Shown here: positions 34,189 to 46,518 of the stretch, piece by piece
Layout of the letters: every line of letters begins with the position of its first letter
Numbering within the stretch: the first letter of the stretch is position 1
Assembly: GCA_033239005.1 (NCBI GenBank)
Contig: BSQZ01000035.1
Location: 2,290,001-2,354,000, forward strand
Source: Lamellibrachia satsuma
Lineage: Eukaryota > Annelida > Polychaeta > Sabellida > Siboglinidae
DNA: 64,000 bases
Reading direction: 5' to 3'
Made by a program: the position numbers and the translations under genes
The notes under the pieces: generated by a model
What the model saw: only the letters and a program-made list of their open reading frames with translations
Told to the model about the DNA's origin: nothing
Databases searched by the model: none

Positions 34189-34562
34189 TCTGTCACCTAC
34201 ATGACACAGAGGTAGTGTCACCTACATGACACAGAGGTAGTGTCACCTACATGACACAGAGGTAGTGTCACCTACATGACACAGAAGTAGTGTCACCTAC
34301 ATGACACAGAGGTAGTGTCATCTACATGACACAGAGGTAGTGTCACCTACATGACACAGAGGTAGTGTCACCTACATGACACAGAGGTAGTGTCACCTAC
34401 ATCACACAGAGGTAGTGTCACCTACATCACACAGAGGTAGTGTCACCTACATCACACAGAGGTAGTGTCACCTACATCACACAGAGGTAGTGTCACCTAC
34501 ATCACACAGAGGTAGTGTCACCTACATCACACAGAGGTAGTGTCACCTACATAACACAGAGC
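34189..34562. repeat. 25-bp minisatellite, about 15 units
   Basis: Unit GTGTCACCTACATGACACAG followed by AGGTA. The earlier units contain the hairpin pair GTGTCA/TGACAC. The later six have ACATCACACAG, which breaks the stem; the last has ATAACACAG. Confidence 0.95.
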
Positions 34563-35099
34563 AGCGTGCCTGTTGGGATATTATGTTCACTTATTACTGC
34601 CTATAATATTTGGCCCACAACTTAAAATGTTGATCAATAAATAAAATCTTCACCATCGATTAGTTGAGTTGTATGCTTTGATGTTGTATGTATAATTATA
34701 AAATATGTTTTAATTGTTGGTTCAATACGTTACTTTTCTACGGATTGTTTTCTGTATTGGAATATTATGCTTATGCAGATATGTGCTTGTCAGTGATAGG
34801 TAGCGTGTGAACTGCATGACATGCTAATTGATTAAATTCTTAAAATTAGGGTAATCAAGCACAAACACAGCTCTGGTGGGTATATTACTATAATGTTTAG
34901 ATATTACCTAAAATGAGGTTAAGAATACAGAAACCCTTGTATACTTTATCAGTTGTATTATTGTTATTAAAAGTGTGTACTGCAATCTAAATACAATGTT
35001 ACCTGTAGGTGCTCCGTTCTCTGACTTCTTAGTTTCGTCATACAAGCACAATCTGCTCTGTTGAGTGTCACAAATCTTGTTATGCCACATCCACGTCTC
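34563..35099. other. AT-rich DNA between two minisatellites
   Basis: No coding region recognised. Confidence 0.45.
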
Positions 35100-36306
35100 C
35101 ATCCACCTCTTCCTCTTGATGCACCCCTTTTCTTTCAATCCACCTCTTTCTCTCCCTGCACCCCTTTTGTTTCAATCCACCTCTTTCTCTTCCTGCACCC
35201 CTTTTCTTTCAATCCACCTCTTTCTCTTCCTGCATCCCTTTTCTTTCAATCCACCTCTTTCTCTCCCTGCACCCCTTTTCTTTAAATCCACCTCTTTCTC
35301 TCCCTGCACCCCTTTTCTTTCAATCCACCTCTTTCTCTCCCTGCACCCCTTTTCTTTCAATCCACCTCTTTCTCTTCCTGCACCCCTTTTCTTTCAATTC
35401 ACCTCTTTCTCTTCCTGCACCCCTTTTCTTTCAATCCACCTCTTTCTCTCACTGCACCCCTTTTCTTTCAATCCACCTCTTTCTCTCCCTGCACCCCTTT
35501 TCTTTCAATCCACCTCTTTCTCTCCCTGCAACCCTTTTCTTTCAATCCACCTCTTTCTCTTCCTGCACCCCTTTTCTTTCAATCCACCTCTTTCTCTCCC
35601 TGCACCCCTTTTCTTTCAATCCACCTCTTTCTCTTCCTGCACCCCTTTTCTTTTAATCCACCTCTTTCTCTCCCTGCACCCCTTTTCTTTCAATCCACCT
35701 CTTTCTCTTCCTGCACCCCTTTTCTTTCAATCCACCTCTTTCTCTTCCTGCACCCCTTTTCTTTCAATCCACCTCTTTCTCTCCCTGCACCCCTTTTCTT
35801 TCAATCCACCTCTTTCTCTTCCTGCACCCCTTTTCTTTCAATCCACCTCTTTCTCTCCCTGCACCCCTTTTCTTTCAATCCACCTCTTTCTCTTCCTGCA
35901 CCCCTTTTCTTTCAATCCACCTCTTTCTCTTCCTGCACCCCTTTTCTTTCAATCCACCTCTTTCTCTCCCTGCACCCCTTTTCTTTCAATCCACCTCTTT
36001 CTCTTCCTGCACCCCTTTTCTTTCAATCCACCTCTTTCTCTCCCTGCACCCCTTTTCTTTCAATCCACCTCTTTCTCTTCCTGCACCCCTTTTCTTTCAA
36101 TCCACCTCTTTCTCTCCCTGCACCCCTTTTCTTTCAATCCACCTTTTTCTCTCCCTGCACCCCTTTTCTTTCAATCCACCTCTTTCTCTTCCTGCACCCC
36201 TTTTCTTTCAATCCACCTCTTTCTCTCCCTGCACCCCTTTTCTTTCAATCCACCTTTTTCTCTCCCTGCACCCCTTTTCTTTCAATCCACCTCTTTCTCT
36301 TCCTGC
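35100..36306. repeat. 37-bp polypyrimidine minisatellite, about 32 units
   Basis: Unit CCCCTTTTCTTTCAATCCAC then CTCTTTCTCTCCCTGCA. Two main variants (CTCTCCCTGCA and CTCTTCCTGCA) are interspersed. Because 37 is not divisible by three and the unit lacks stops on this strand, all three frames stay open. The 428-codon Ser/Phe/Pro/Leu ORF starting at 35065 is therefore an artefact. Confidence 0.97.
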
Positions 36307-36978
36307 AACTCTCTTCAAAACCATTCAAACTCTGTGGGTGAAAGGATGTGATGATGCAAAATTTATGTTTATAACAATACAGTTTAAGACTGTTTTAAAC
36401 CAGGAAAATATTACTTCTTAAATATGTGATGAGCATCCATAATTGATAATGTTTATACTGTTTATATTCTATGCTGTAGTTCAAGTTTATATAGTATATA
36501 AAATATTATTCACTTTGATCACTAGTTGCTTTCTGGATATTTGTTGTCAAATGCTGGGTTTCTGCCTGACACAGGAGCACAATTCACCTCAGGAGGGCTG
36601 GTATATTACTGCCAGTCCATGTGGGTTTTACATTACAGCCCAGTTGGAGGCATTCCATTTAACGAGACAATGGATGTGTCAATGAGGCAAGGCAATACGC
36701 AACACAGGGTTAATGGATCTTATATCTACCATCAGACCACAGTACCTGATAACACACTAAATTAGACTGATGCTGATATGTGTGCACTGATGGGACAATA
36801 GTGACTCACTGAGCTTTCAGTGCCGTTACAACAATGATTGCAGTTTAACTTAAAACAACCATTTTTCCATAACAGTTATTTCTTCCACATCTTTCGATGA
36901 CAATTTACGTGTTTGTTCATATTATGATATGAATTACGATTTTCTTCAACCACAACTATTCTAGTTACTTACTCAACA
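36307..36978. other. Unassigned DNA beside the Penelope-like element
   Basis: 36530-36765 is open in two frames (for example GFLPDTGAQFTSGGLVYY) with slightly raised GC, but no family is recognised and no splice pattern is convincing. Confidence 0.35.
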
Positions 36979-37007
36979 TTTCGACTGCCATCGGCAGCCT
37001 TCATCAG
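36979..37007 (-). ncRNA. Hammerhead-ribozyme-like core at the Penelope element end
   Basis: On the - strand CTGATGA, a 7-bp stem (GGCTGCC with GGCAGTC, loop GAT) and GAAA occur in the order of a hammerhead catalytic core, with one extra A after CTGATGA. Penelope-like elements are known to carry such motifs. Stems I and III are not convincingly defined here, so activity is uncertain. Confidence 0.4.
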
Positions 37008-38380
37008 GAATTCTGGGACGGCAAGTTCTTCCTCTGCTCACCAGTTGTATTGGTAAGCACGCTGTCCCATATGTGACTCAATCTATATCCACCCTCGTCT
37101 CGATTCGTGACTGGAGTTGCCTTTCGGATCCATACGGCCTCTTTGATCCAACTTGTGTTTCTGTTACAGTCTTTGTCAATCACGTTTGCCCCGTCCCAGT
37201 CTCTGTTGCAACTGTTCCTGTCTACATGGTCTGTTGTTGCAGATTTATGCTCTATCACCGCTGACACTCTCTTCTGTTCCCTGGTAAGTCGTCTGGTTAT
37301 GATGTTTTCAACCTCCTTCTTGTGTTCTTCTAGTCTTGTTCCAAATGTTCTCTCTCTATCGCCGATATATGTGTGGTTACAGCTCTTACAAGGGATCTGG
37401 TATACACAGTCTGTTTTTTTTTTATCTTACACTTTGTCCTTTGGATGCACTAGTATTCTCCTGATGTTTTGATGAGGTCTAACAGATGTAGCGATCTCAT
37501 GGTGTTTAAAATCCGCTGCATAGGTTCTGTTACTCCTTTGACATACGGGAGTGTGACCATACCTTTGCATTTCTCTGTGTTCTTTCCTTCTTTTCTTTGT
37601 TTTTTTCCTTCTGAGATTGCTGTTCTTTCACCTCCTTTATGGTCCAACTTGGGCACCCACAACCTTCTAGTGCCTTGGTGATGTGCTCCACCTCTTTCTC
37701 TCTGTCTTCTGGCTCTGATACGATGTTGTTGCATCTATCCAGTAAAGTTTTGATGACCCCCTAGTTTCTGATATAACAGATGACGAGACGTGAAGTTCAG
37801 ATATTGTTCTGTATGCGTCTTCTTCCGATACACTAGGAGTTTCACTGTTCCATCTTCCTTTTGTATCAGAAGTGTGTCCAGGAAGGGCAGAGAGTTGTCG
37901 CTCTCAACTTCTTATGTGAACTTAATGCTGCCTGTGGTGTCTATGCTGTTGAGATGCTCTGTCAGTTCTTGTTCACATCTCTTCCTCACTACTTCCATCA
38001 CATCATCCACATATCTCTTCCATAGTTTTGGTTTGCAAGTTATTGGTGCTGTGAAAATAGCGTGCTGTTCCAGAGATTTGCAATTACAGGTGACACCGGA
38101 CTTCCAATTGCTGTACCAAACTTCTGCTGATAAATGGTGCCCCTGAAGCTAAAATATGTAGTTGTGACAAACATGTCGAGTAGAACTTTTACCACTTCAC
38201 TGTCTTTCAGTTTTAAGACAGTCTTCATGCGATCCCAACATCCCTTTTGGTCTTTCAGTGCCACTCGTGTGGCTAATCTCGCTAATCTTATCCAACTCCC
38301 TTTCCTATTCTTCGCCGCGGAACGCAAAGGTGCACGTACAACTCGCCTGTCACTGCCTGCCATGTTGAATGCTTGAATGT
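36979..38380 (-). mobile_element. Penelope-like retroelement, 5'-truncated and degraded
   Basis: The - strand from about 38363 reads TTTYFSFRGTIYQQKFGTAI and GSPVSPVIANL, then in another frame KLWKRYVDDVMEVV (reverse transcriptase active site YVDD). SNDSLPFLDT-like and LRSLHLLDLIKTS-like remnants follow. Next come the GIY-YIG-type endonuclease area (IPCKSCNHTYIGDRERTFG near 37400) and the C-terminus WIRKATPVTNRDEGGYRLSH, WDSVL near 37060. Single-base frame changes and a poly-T at 37416 split it into four pieces. It ends in a hammerhead-like core. Confidence 0.75.
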
Positions 38381-38874
38381 CAACAAACTTCGAGTAAGTT
38401 GCGGGTCACGCATCGATCCCACGATCATGTGATACGCATGTCATTAACGTTCGGAAAAGCAAACTTCGCCTAGCTCAACCTGTGTGGTTTCTCACCATAA
38501 ATACAAATCGGGCCAATACAGTGAAAATGCAAACACATGTATCTGGCTTATTAAACGCATTTTGGCGGACAGTACACTTTACAAATTTGTATTTTAGTAC
38601 CAAGAACATTATATTATTACATGAGCAACAGATGCATTACCTTTAAATTAAATTTAAATTCACCATTGCTAATTACAGGATGGGCTTTTGTGGCTTTATA
38701 AAAGGTGGTATTGTTTTATACACATTTATGTGCATGTCATATATGAAGCCGTTGACACCATTGTGTCTGTTTCAGTGCCCACTGACATTCAAAAGCAGCA
38801 CATTCCTGACTCCAGAGAAGGATATCATGCTGGCCGTGGAGAAACGGTAGAGTGCTACAGGAAGTCAGCAAGAC
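38381..38874. other. Spacer between the Penelope-like element and CR1-like copies
   Basis: No gene recognised. Confidence 0.45.
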
Positions 38875-39900
38875 TTAACAAGATTGCTATCCAAGGCAAA
38901 GGCCCAGATGGCAAGTGGACATGGAAGCAATTGGCTTATCGAGAATCCAACAATTTTTTATCTGTAACCCACCCTCCTGCGATATGTGACAACCTTGTTT
39001 TTAAACATATTCACGCTGCTAGAAGTTACACAATCGATAGACAATTTGCTCCATTCATTTATTGTCTGTGAGAACGAGTACTTCCTGATGTCCAATCTAC
39101 ACTGATCCTTTACACATTTTACCTCATGTCCTCTAGTTCTACTATCTTCTTGAGTGAGAAAAACATATTTCTATAAATATTTTCATTCCCATTCAATATC
39201 TTAAAAACTTCAATCTGATCTCCTCTTAACCTCCTTGTATGCCGAGTTGTTAAACCGCATTCTTTCAGGCGTTCTTCATAACTAAGGTCTCTCAGTTCTG
39301 GAATATTTTTTTTGCTCTCCTCTGCATGCATTCAAACGTATCTATATCTTTCTTATGATATGGTCTCGAACGCTTGTATACAGTATTCTAAATGAGGTCT
39401 AACTATTGCCTTATACAGAGGTATATTTAGCTTATTATATTTAGTCCTTTTCTTTTACAGTAGTTCATAGAACAGTATCTCCCGTATTATATTTTATATC
39501 TAAGTTCCTGTGTCCTATATGTAGGCATCTACATTTCCCAAAATTGAATAACATCTACCATTTTTCAGACCATTTCATTAATTTGTCTAGATCGTTTTGT
39601 AAATGTTGTTTATCACCGTCAGTGTTAACCTTTCTAAACACTTTTATGTCATCTGCAAATTTTAGTGTGTTGCTTGTTATATTGTCATGCAAGTCATTGA
39701 TATATATTAAGAATAATAATGGTCCTAATATTGATCCTTGTGGCATCCCACTCAGTCAATTATGCCATCCCCGATACCATGGGCTTTTAATTTAAGTGGT
39801 AATCTTTGATGTGGCACTTTGTTAAAAGCTTTCTGAAAATATAATTAGATATCTACTGGTGATCCCTCGTCTATCCACTTAGTGATTTCTTCCAAAAAAC
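38875..39900 (-). mobile_element. CR1-like LINE copy B1, 5'-truncated
   Basis: The - strand from 39746 reads MPQGSILGPLLFLIYINDLH and LKFADDIKVFRKVN (palm motif FADD). Farther on come ELRDLSYEERLKECGLTTR and GDQIEVFKILNGNENIYRNM, then the 3' region that begins at about 38875. It ends upstream at EITKWIDEG-like sequence near 39895. Indels separate the blocks. Confidence 0.75.
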
Positions 39901-41495
39901 TCTGGGGTTGTTAAACAACATTCTTTTAGGCATTCTTCTGAAGACTTGAGATCCGCCAATCAACTATTGACTATACTGCGGTACCATCTCGGTTTCCGTA
40001 TCCTGTATGTAGGCATTTACATTTCCCAAAATTGAATAACTTCTGCCAATTTTCAGACCATTTATCTAATTTGTCTAAACTGTTTTGTAAATGTTGTTTA
40101 TCACCATCATTGTTAAGCTTTCTAAACACTTTTGTGTCATCTGCAAATTTCAGTACGTTGCTTGTTGTATTATCGTCCAAGTCATTGATATATGTTAAGT
40201 ATAATAAAGGTCATAATACTGATCTTTGTGGTAGCCTACTCAAAACTGATTTCCAGTTTCAAACCTCCCCATCTACTACAACATGCTTCTGTCAGTCAGC
40301 CATTTTTCTATCCAGTCGATTATGCCAGCCCCGATACCACGGGCTTTTAATTTAATCTTTGATGTGACACTTTGTCGAAAGCTTTCTCAAAATCTAAGTA
40401 CACTGTAGATAATATCCCTCATCTATCCACTTAGTGATTTCTTCCAAAAAACAACATATTTGTTAAGCATGACCTCGCTTTTAGGAATTCATGTTGAGAT
40501 TAATTTAGTAAATTATGCTTAACAAATTCTCGGAATTATTTCTCAAACCCTTTTTAAATAGGTGTAATATGTTTGTGTTTTCCATTCAAAAGGAATAACT
40601 CCCTCTTTTAATGACAAGTTGAACACTCTTGCAAGTGGTATACTGATTTGTTCTACTGTTTCCATTAGTAGTTTTGGAGGAATTCCATCCACTCCACGTG
40701 ATTTATTATCCTTCACTGCCTTTATTTTCTTAACAACCATTTCTGGAGTTACAACTAACTGCCCTAAATAGTGAAATTTACCTCCTGAAATTTAGCATCT
40801 GGAACTGGTAATGAACTAATATCCTCTCCGGTAAATACTGAACTGAAGTAACCATTTAGATCTTCAGCAATTAAAAACTCTTGTTATATTGTATTTCCAG
40901 CACTGTCTTCTGGTGGTCTAACCTTGTCTCATACGTTTTGTTTCCTCCTGACATATGCATAAAAAACTCTTGCTGTCATTTTTTATGTTACATGCTAGTT
41001 TTTGCTCATAGCTTCTTTTAGATTGTCTAATTTCAGTTGTAGCTGCATTAAGTGCCTCTTTGTAATTTGTGTAGTCTTCATCCTTTCTGGTACACCTATA
41101 AACCCTCCACATAGTTAGCTATTTTTCTAATAGCTTCTTTTGAAGAAGTGTTTCTTTCTAAACCATTGTCCTTGTTTTTTTTTAATGGAACAAATTTATC
41201 AATGGTACTCTCAGTTTCATATTTTAGCATGTTGTGGTCTTATTCATCAGCATGTTTTCCAATCTAGCTTTGCTAAATATTTTCTCATATCTTTATAGTT
41301 ACCTTTGTGAAAGTTTCTCCTGTATGTTTTTTATTTTTACTTACTGATTTTACATTGATGTCAAAATGTATTTGATTATGGTCACTGTTACCCAATGGTT
41401 CGCATATTTTTACATTGTCCACTAATTCTTTTTGTGATGACAAAACTATATCTAACATATTCTCTTCCCTGGTTGGTTCTAGCAACATCCAAGCA
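39901..41495 (-). mobile_element. CR1-like LINE copy B2, internally deleted
   Basis: A second copy in the same orientation, head to tail with B1. The - strand runs from endonuclease (LEPTREENMLDIVLSSQKEL, SDHNQIHFDINVKS near 41290-41480) through the linker ([20 protein letters not shown]) and fingers (KAVKDNKSRGVDGIPPKLLM) to the palm (LKFADDTKVFRKLNNDGDKQ near 40100). It then passes, through a deletion, to the C-terminal KRMLFNN-like sequence near 39920. The 5' side joins an L2-like fragment at about 41495. Confidence 0.75.
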
Positions 41496-41690
41496 ACCAG
41501 CATATTTACATTCATTGCTCACTCCTGCAAGACAGCCTAAACAACTTTGATCATCTAATTCTAATCTAATTTGTGTTGCCAGTTGTTTTGGTGTGCTGCC
41601 CAGCTTGGGTTTCCTGAGGAGTTTGGCGCAATAGAAGTATTTTATATTGTATTGCATTTCTATTTTTCTGCTTCCATGTTTCTGACAGTT
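41496..41690 (+). pseudogene. L2-like LINE 3' fragment
   Basis: The + strand preserves the 3' segment shared with 22846-23500 (inverted) and 47645-48125: QPAYLHS-like, LTPARQP-like and an SSNSN-like block, then GGCGCAATAGAAGTATTTTA before the tail. Confidence 0.65.
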
Positions 41691-41756
41691 TAGCACTCTG
41701 TTCTTAGAAGGGATTGGTATTGTTATTGCAAATTGTAAATTGTAGAGGGTAAATAT

Positions 41757-42030
41757 TTTCAGGTAAATACCTAAATGGACGAAGGGGAATGTATTCAGGT
41801 AAATGGAAGAAGGGGAATGTATTCAGGTAATTAGAAGAAGGGAATGTATTCAGGTAAATGCAAGAAGGGGAATGTATTCAGGTAAATGGAAGGAAGGGAA
41901 TGTATTCAGGTAAATGGAAGGAGAATGTATTCAGGTAAATGGAAGAAGGGGAATTTATTCAGGTAAATGGAAAAAGGGGAATGTATTCAGGTAATTAGAA
42001 GAAGGGAATTTATTCAAGTAGATAGTCGAA
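41757..42030. repeat. 27-bp minisatellite, about nine units
   Basis: Unit TCAGGTAAATGGAAGAAGGGGAATGTAT with length and base variants. Confidence 0.9.
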
Positions 42031-43419
42031 AGGTAACTTTGAGGTATTTAGAAGAACCTGGGCAGTTTGCTTTCCACGTTGGACATAACATAATACATAT
42101 ACGTTTAGACACAACAAGACAAATGGTGTGCCTGTAGTGTAACATGCACAACTATAGCTGCATACCAGTCGCAGCTAATAACATTTTTAATTGCTATATT
42201 AAATAAAATGATTTAATCTAATATATATTTCAGCATAACGAACCAAATTGTTTGAGTCACATTTAAAAATAAGATTTCAACATTTGTAAGTAACAGAGGA
42301 CACCAAAACGTCTTCATCTTGTTGGCCAGTACTGTGTAAGTGCACTCGTACATTTTTACACAAAATTAAGGGATAGAGGGAGTGGAGACGATTAGTGGAG
42401 AGCAACAACAATAATGTATGTTATGTTTAAGGCATGTTAAATTGCAGAAGGACTGTTGTTGTAAGCCTTTAGAGAACTGACATTGTAGTTGAAGTCCTGC
42501 AGTTTTATATTGTTGTCATAATATATTTGGATTATATGTTTATTTGTATCGCCAATAAAAAAAAATTATTTTTTGCCGATATTTGCTTTTTTCCCCTCGA
42601 TATTTCCCGTTGTGACTAGATGTTCTAGTGTTTCCTTTATCATCACGTGGCTTAAGCAGACTTGCTAAGTTGGGAAGGCCGGAAAGGGGTACATTAGTGC
42701 ATACGACAAAAAATTCGGGGTTGCGACGTCGCATCGTTGGTCGATGACCGGCAGACACACTCGAGACACAGCACAACAAAAATACTGAGCATAACGAAAG
42801 GAGCATAAAAATTAAGGTAATTGATAAAAAAACATATAGCAGTGAAAATAGCTCCACATTTCAATTATGCAAACACGCACATTCTATAGTGAAATGTTCA
42901 AATGATAAAAATATATAAAAATTATACAACAATAATTACAGGCTAGACATGCATGCAGCAATGTAAAAAAACAAGCGCAGATCAGCATGAAACACCATGT
43001 TGACAAAAGGTCACTTAATACAGTACAGATTACACAATAACAGCGTTAAATAAGACAATACTGATAAATAAAATAAAACTGCCATGCAAGAAATATACAA
43101 AGTTATACACAATTCTGACTGAGATTGATAAATGTAAAAACTGCCTGGAATGTGCAAATGACATAAATAAAAAATACACTAATGTATAAATACACAAAAT
43201 ACAAACAACATATATATACAGTGCCGAGATAGTGCACAAGTCGTTGTACGACGTGCACGCGACACGCGCCAGCCGTAGTGTGAAGATAGTGTCCTCGTTC
43301 AACTTGCACTTCAGCAGTGCTGACAGTACCAAGTACCGGTACCAAGGGTGCGGGTGAAATTCCAGTGGCCAAGTTCAAGGCAAAAGGCAAAAGAAATTCG
43401 TCGACGTAGTCGTAGGCAT
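42031..43419. other. AT-rich DNA, nothing recognised
   Basis: Several 80-105 codon ORFs on the - strand (42540-43390) have hydrophobic, Cys-rich translations without family resemblance, and they overlap in different frames. I do not call them genes. Confidence 0.4.
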
Positions 43420-44313
43420 AGAGTAGGGTGGGGCAATACGCCTACTTTTTTCAGGAAATCGACTCATGGGAAAACCTTTTAGATATATCTCTGATATATT
43501 GGATGTATCACCTAGTTTATTATCTTAGCTGAAAATCTTGTGTTGATATTTTCGATGTTCAATATCACAGGAAAAAGGTATAGCCATTTTAGCAGAGGTC
43601 CTGAAAATGGGCGTTTTGCCCCAGGGGTTATGCATTAATCAGCCTCATTTAATTATTAGTTTACTTATTTCGCATTACCAAAGTGATGGTATTATTGGTA
43701 CACTTCAGTATAGCGAAACCTTGCATCACATCATAGTAATATTTGTTGTTATAATTTTATTGAGAACTGTGACTGAAATAGTTAATTAATTAGCTCCTTT
43801 TCTCTGAAATTCAACAAGTGCGTTATAGTGTATATGTTTATTATAAACTGTCATACGCAGGCGGAACTTGTCAAATCGTCTACTCACTTTCAGACTCAAA
43901 TTTGACAGATAATAGTACGTCCCACCCTGTGCGTTTTGCCCCCACTAATGTTGGCCTTTTTGCCCCACACGTTCGATATTAAAATTTCACCATCTGTATA
44001 TTACTGGCTTTTATCACTCGCATGCACAACATTCACGATTACATATTTGTCTACCGCAGACACTCAATGCGTTGTCTCAGTTTCTTATGGTTACTGCCCA
44101 CAAAACGACTTTTTTTATAATTTATAGAATCAAAAGTTTGACGTAAACAAAAATATCGCGTGAATTTCGTTTTCTGCCACCGTATTCTAACCAAATGTGA
44201 AGAACTGTATGTGGCCTCATTTGGCGATCTCGAAATTCTTATTTTCGCGCTGTGAAACTAGTTAGAGGATGGGCTTTATGCCCCAAAACTTGCGTTATGC
44301 CCCATGCTACTCT
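43420..44313. mobile_element. pogo/Tc1-like MITE with TA duplication
   Basis: The termini GAGTAGGGTGGGGCAATACGC (43421) and, inverted, GAGTAGCATGGGGCATAACGC (ending 44312) are flanked by TA on both sides, the duplication expected of Tc1/mariner/pogo elements. Extra internal copies of the end motif lie at about 43612 (GCGTTTTGCCCCAG) and 43931-43970 (GCGTTTTGCCCCCAC, TTTTTGCCCCACACG). No transposase ORF. Confidence 0.8.
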
Positions 44314-44398
44314 AGCCTCCAATCCGCCATTAGTAATGGCGGATTACTGCATTCCTCGTTACTTCATGACATTAGCTAGCGGTGTATAACACTAACAG

Positions 44399-44638
44399 TC
44401 AACCATTTTTATAACGACTACCAAGTAATAATGTACATCCAGTAATCATAATAAATTGCCTAAATGGACAGACGCAATGGAAAAGTGCCGATTGCACGAA
44501 CGGCAAAATGCATGATTTGTCGATCGCGAACTTTTTTACGACCCACGGAAAATCGGCCTCGAAGGCAACCTTGTATGCGTTGGCATACTCCTCCTTCTTA
44601 AGCGGTGCCCGCGGCTTAGCCGACAAGGCGCGCTTCAT
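44399..44638 (-). CDS. Small ORF, possible N-terminus of a hAT/BED-type protein
   Basis: The - strand reads MKRALSAKPRAPLKKEEYAN, AYKVAFEADFPWVVKK, then a Cys/His-containing but poorly conserved stretch ending in a stop. A basic start followed by EFPWVVK-like sequence is common in domesticated or mobile hAT transposases just before a BED-type zinc finger. The zinc finger is not clear here. It may be a pseudogene or a chance ORF. Confidence 0.25.
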   Translation of the reverse strand: MKRALSAKPRAPLKKEEYANAYKVAFEADFPWVVKKFAIDKSCILPFVQSALFHCVCPFRQFIMITGCTLLLGSRYKNG

Positions 44639-46098
44639 CGTGTCATAGAGAAATAGCGATCGATGATTAAAAATTGTAGATAAAAATAACTTAGGCGAAA
44701 GATAAATGTTAACTGTTCTGGCGGGGAGTTATACTCGCTATGATTATATAGCAGAGATCACGATGGCACGTAGCTGCGATATCATTGGTCGCCGGAATCG
44801 AGGCTGACGGAAAGTCGAGATTTTTCACTCAACCGTGCCGATTTTACCGATAAAATGATGGAAAAAAACATTTCCCCCCATCGCAAAAACCGGTAGAAAT
44901 GTTCTACCGACTGGTAGACCGGTAGAAGAGGTGAAAAACCGGTAGACTTGGGCCTTGGCATGTCTGGGCTTAAAGGGGGGGGTGAAGCACTCGAACAACC
45001 ATATAGGCCTTAGCCCAAACATAATAACATACCATTTACAGTATATATCACCCTTATATGATGGGCGCAACGCCACGGTAATTTTGTAATATCCTTTTTA
45101 ACTTTGAGATTATCTTCGCTGGGCGGCGCCATATTGCTCTGCGGGGGGCTCAGCGGCAGAGTGGTTTGAGTACGAGCTCCTGGCACCGCGTTCACACAGT
45201 AAAAACCTCTCGGAAAAACGGCCGAAACGCATGGAAAATCGAATAAAAAGAAAACTGGTGTGCACTGGATGGCTCCTGGATGTATCAACTAGTACTACAA
45301 ATGCAAGGAAAAAACTTTTGATCGACTTCCGAGGAAGAATTTGCAGCGGAAAAGGTGGTTGCAAATGCGGAAATTGCCGTGTCCGCCAGCCGCAGGCTCT
45401 GCGAGTGACCACTTTTCCGATTCAGATTACAAGACAAAAGACTATGTGATGAGCATGGACAGACGGTGAGCATCAAGATGTCATTCTTGGTCAAAGACAC
45501 CGTTCCATCTTAGATCTTTTTTTCCGCATATGACCATGCATCTACAGACTATTCTGCGACAAGGAAACGTCGGAGGGCAGAGTGATGCGTAGGAAGCGAC
45601 GAGCCGAAACCAGGTTAGTAAATTGGATTACCGTTACCATTGTGACTTATCACTACGATTACAATATAGTTCCACCCCAATAAGCACAGCAGTGCTTCAA
45701 CGTCAGCATATATAAGACCCACAGTAAATCGAAATGTATGAATACAATAAAGTGCGAGTAAGTGTTAATAGTTTGATATAATTACGAGTGTTTTCCAATC
45801 GCCGATTTATTTTCGACGTGATCAGACGTACCGTCAATACGTGGCCGTATTCAAAACAATAACAATAACTCAGTAAGTGCTACAGGATATACTGCAGCCT
45901 TATAACATGGGTCATGGCGTATGTACTAGGCAAAATTATTCAAGAAAATAATTTGATTTGATATTATTTATTGACAGTCATAATAAGTCTCATACTCCTG
46001 TGTTCTAAATGCCTAGAGAGCAAGCGGCAAGCGTAAGGCTAAGCCTCGGGGGGGGGGGTAGATGCATGGGAGAAACACAACCAAAAGACAGTATAGAC
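44639..46098. other. Unassigned DNA of mixed composition
   Basis: 44880-44950 has repeated palindromic ACCGGTAG/CTACCGGT words. 45110-45450 is GC-richer with overlapping ORFs on both strands; none is defensible. A poly-G run of ten lies at about 46049. Confidence 0.4.
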
Positions 46099-46518
46099 CA
46101 GGGGTCGGCAACCTGCCGCCCGCAGAGCTATTTCATGCGGCCCACGGACTGATAGTGAGATTATGCATGACGCGGCCCGCGCCCGCAATATTTATATATA
46201 AAATAAAAAATAGTGCGTCTTGTCTAGACTAAATTCTAGACGAAACGTCTAGGCGAAATATATCACATAATGCAACCCGGTAATACCATTTCCACGTGAT
46301 GAACATATCAGATTTTTTCTCACTTCCTTTAAACTTTAATTAATTCACTTTTGCCAACATGCAGACGTAAATGTTCTATCTGTTTTGTGTTTGAATGATA
46401 ATGTGTTGTTTTGAATAACACTCGTCATCACTCGTTAAATCACTGGCAGTTCCAGCACCTTCCGTCCGAGAGGAATGTGCAATATTAACAATTCCTGCAC
46501 TAAACCGAAGTGCCCTGC

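Noticed and set aside
34189..34562. CRISPR-like array
   Set aside because: Contiguous 25-bp tandem repeat without unique spacers, in an animal genome.
35065..36351. 428-codon ORF rich in Ser, Phe, Pro and Leu
   Set aside because: It is the translation of a stop-free 37-bp minisatellite; all three frames are open.
38688..39071. + strand ORF of 127 codons, similar to one at 49470-49724
   Set aside because: Both are the reverse complement of the CR1-like 3' end, so their similarity reflects the repeat, not a gene.
42540..43390. Several 80-105 codon - strand ORFs
   Set aside because: Overlap in different frames, AT-driven composition, no splice sites or family resemblance.
45110..45200. tRNA or tRNA-derived SINE
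   Set aside because: Some A-box-like bases (GGCAGAGTGGTTTGAG) but no B box and no cloverleaf.
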